Positions 62,569 through 64,000 of a DNA stretch of 64,000 nt are shown here, piece after piece. How positions within the stretch are numbered: the first letter of the stretch is position 1; the number at the start of each line of letters is the position of its first letter. A model generated the notes under the pieces. That model was not told where the DNA came from. It saw only the letters and a list, made by a program, of their open reading frames with translations, and ran no database searches. The position numbers were made by a program, and so were the translations under genes. Location of the stretch: contig CAYPWL010000006.1 of NCBI GenBank assembly GCA_964414425.1, forward strand, positions 49,641 through 113,640, written 5' to 3'. The stretch is from GYS-P2D sp964414425 (lineage in GTDB: Bacteria; Bacteroidota; Bacteroidia; Chitinophagales; Saprospiraceae).

Positions 62569-63882
62569 ATGAATACAATGAAAAAGTTTAGTTTATTATT
62601 ACTTGCTCTTTTGGCACTTACCCTCTTCCAAAGTTGTGGAGACGATGAAGAGACAACGATTACCCTCGACAACCCAACTGCTGCTGACCTGCTCTTAAAT
62701 AGTATACGTACAGATGGCGGAATACCTTATGATGCGGACAACCCTCTTCTATCATTCACCGATGCACAGAATGTATTCGTACCGAGTGTTCTTGGTATCG
62801 ACTTCAGAGTAGATAGAAGCGTGGTGCCTGCAGGACCTACTGTAAGACTCCCTATGTATCAAGGATGGGAATCACTTCCTGATGGCACTGTAAGAGAAGG
62901 TTTTTATGTAATCACTGAGGCTTCTGACGCGGATTTAGCACGAGAATTAGGAGTAATCTTTGCCCCAAGAATGGCTAACGCTATTGGTTCAGGTGGAGAA
63001 TCTCAAGCAAGATGGTCAGAAGACGGTCGTCTAATATTCGAAGGATGGGTAGATTTCTCACCAACGAGATCTCTTGTAGCCGGAGATTTTGAAGATGAAT
63101 TATTCGGATTTCCACCAGAGGTTGCTAACCCTGGAGCCGTTGCTTCTGATGATTGGTCATCATATGTAGTTTTACCAGACTCTGACATCGTAATCAATGC
63201 GCAGATGGTGGCTAACAGCACCGGTATACATGACAGAATCCCCAACCCTAATGGCAACAGCCAAGTGGACGAGGATGATCTGAACAACCCGAATATCTCT
63301 TTTGATCAAGCCTCTGTTGTAATGCAATTATTAGATGGATGGCATGATGATAGACCTTACTACTTCCACCTTGTAACTGACGCATCTGACCCTGCACCTT
63401 CAGCTATCGAGTTAGGAGTATTCGCTCCAAAACTTGCTAATCTACCATCGTTTGGTGTATTCCCAGGTGGTTCGATGTTACCATTCAGTCCAACTGCTAA
63501 CGGAAGAACATTTGACAATGGTGATGGTCTTGGTGTACAAGGATTGAACACGGCATCTTTATCTGATCGTCAAGCTCAAGATCCAACTAATACATTCCCT
63601 ATTGATCCAAGTGATGTTAGATATGCCCCTATGTGGGATGCACACGTAACTGAGTTTACTATACCCGAGTCAGAGCGACCTATATTAACAAGTTTTGCTC
63701 AGATCAATGATTTACTTGAGGAAGGAATCTTGATTCCATTTAGAGGTAATATAAACCCTGAGCCTCTTGCAAATGATCTTTCAGAATTACTGACTGCAAC
63801 TGGTGCAATAATCAATTGCCCTGTAATCACTCAACCTGATAACAGTGTGATAGGCACTCAGATCGGCCAACCAAGAAACTAA
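62569..63882 (+). CDS. Lipoprotein of unknown function with internal repeat
   Basis: The 437-residue protein has a lipoprotein signal (MKKFSLLLLALLALTLFQSC then GDDEE); a second ATG is three codons in. The mature part shows an internal duplication: YVITEASDADLARELGVIFAPRMAN at about 112-136 and YFHLVTDASDPAPSAIELGVFAPKLAN at about 264-290. A late DVRYAPMWDAHVTEFTIPE is followed by a short cysteine-containing end. I do not recognise its function. Codons are more A/T-ending than in neighbouring genes, in line with high expression. A strong terminator follows. Confidence 0.8.
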   Translation: MNTMKKFSLLLLALLALTLFQSCGDDEETTITLDNPTAADLLLNSIRTDGGIPYDADNPLLSFTDAQNVFVPSVLGIDFRVDRSVVPAGPTVRLPMYQGWESLPDGTVREGFYVITEASDADLARELGVIFAPRMANAIGSGGESQARWSEDGRLIFEGWVDFSPTRSLVAGDFEDELFGFPPEVANPGAVASDDWSSYVVLPDSDIVINAQMVANSTGIHDRIPNPNGNSQVDEDDLNNPNISFDQASVVMQLLDGWHDDRPYYFHLVTDASDPAPSAIELGVFAPKLANLPSFGVFPGGSMLPFSPTANGRTFDNGDGLGVQGLNTASLSDRQAQDPTNTFPIDPSDVRYAPMWDAHVTEFTIPESERPILTSFAQINDLLEEGILIPFRGNINPEPLANDLSELLTATGAIINCPVITQPDNSVIGTQIGQPRN

Positions 63883-63912
63883 ATAGGTTTTTAGTTCTCA
63901 TAGTTAAGTTTG

Positions 63913-63950
63913 AAGAGGGGGTTTCGAAGGAAACTCCCTCTTTTCTTTTT
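63913..63950 (+). terminator. Intrinsic terminator of the lipoprotein gene
   Basis: A 13-bp stem (AAGAGGGGGTTTC with GAAACTCCCTCTT, one G-T pair) around the loop GAAG is followed by TTCTTTTT. The element is directed at plus-strand transcripts from the lipoprotein gene. Confidence 0.88.
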
Positions 63951-64000
63951 CGGCACCTTAAGAGAACACTGTTTAGAGCTCCGTAACTTAATGGTTTTAT

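Noticed and set aside
1..64000. CRISPR arrays, tRNA or rRNA genes
   Set aside because: I saw no regularly spaced repeats and no cloverleaf-like or rRNA sequences on reading through the window; weak RNA genes could still be missed.

Overview
The window is a stretch of chromosome from a member of the Bacteroidota. Supporting traits are two TonB-dependent receptors (one with a CarboxypepD_reg N-terminus), a type IX secretion type-B C-terminal domain, families common in this phylum (DUF6503, DUF4199, DUF4833, DUF5686, 2TM, DUF1573), a fused E1 alpha/beta oxo-acid dehydrogenase, a Bacteroides-type serine palmitoyltransferase, and promoter-like TAnnTTTG boxes. I cannot place it below phylum with confidence; a marine Saprospiria- or Cytophagia-like lineage would fit. 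No rRNA, tRNA, CRISPR array or intact prophage was seen.

Layout. 1-8 kb: minus-strand genes for a sodium:solute symporter (cut by the window edge) with a 47-residue membrane peptide encoded just upstream, then a three-gene operon for a tricorn-type protease, a saccharopine-dehydrogenase-like reductase and a secreted S10 carboxypeptidase. 8-16 kb: SelO, a DUF2306 membrane protein, a membrane LytTR regulator, Dps, a DUF2891 lipoprotein, an isoprenylcysteine-methyltransferase-like protein, a stand-alone C-terminal domain of penicillin-binding protein 1C, and a DUF6503 secreted protein. 16-23 kb: a decayed SSS symporter (two frameshifts and a nonsense codon) beside a PfkB kinase, a TonB receptor, two copies of a 70-bp hairpin repeat, a cupin and a Cys/Met PLP enzyme. 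23-30 kb: a T9SS substrate, an M20 amidohydrolase, an XRE-DUF4870 gene without a normal start codon, a frameshifted hupE-like gene, an alpha/beta hydrolase and an RluD-type pseudouridine synthase.

30-38.5 kb is the accessory part. A RES/Xre toxin-antitoxin module is bracketed by a 125-bp direct repeat of the 3' end of the rluD-like gene. After a four-gene overlapping block (acyl-CoA reductase, endonuclease III, GNAT fused to a Rof-like domain, small membrane protein) comes an insertion-sequence graveyard with three transposase remnants and a broken monooxygenase-like gene. Further on lie a DUF4199 protein, an FG-GAP propeller, a hydrolase and a RelE/Xre toxin-antitoxin pair.

38.5-54.7 kb is more conventional: an Oar-like TonB receptor, a dolichol-phosphate-mannose-synthase-like glycosyltransferase, the fused E1 dehydrogenase, a DUF1573 protein with a strong terminator, YaaA, a 2TM protein, a potassium module (TrkA, TrkH and a Kv-type channel with a C-terminal zinc ribbon), FabH and a DUF5686 outer-membrane protein. 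54.8-60.9 kb holds what I consider the most interesting set: a probable sphingolipid pathway with a DUF4833 protein, an FA2H/Scs7-like fatty-acid 2-hydroxylase, serine palmitoyltransferase, a GNAT-fold candidate ceramide synthase and an SDR-type candidate ceramide reductase, followed by an HD hydrolase and a mutarotase-like protein. The end carries an AraC regulator, a small membrane protein flanked by two copies of a palindrome, and a lipoprotein with a strong terminator.
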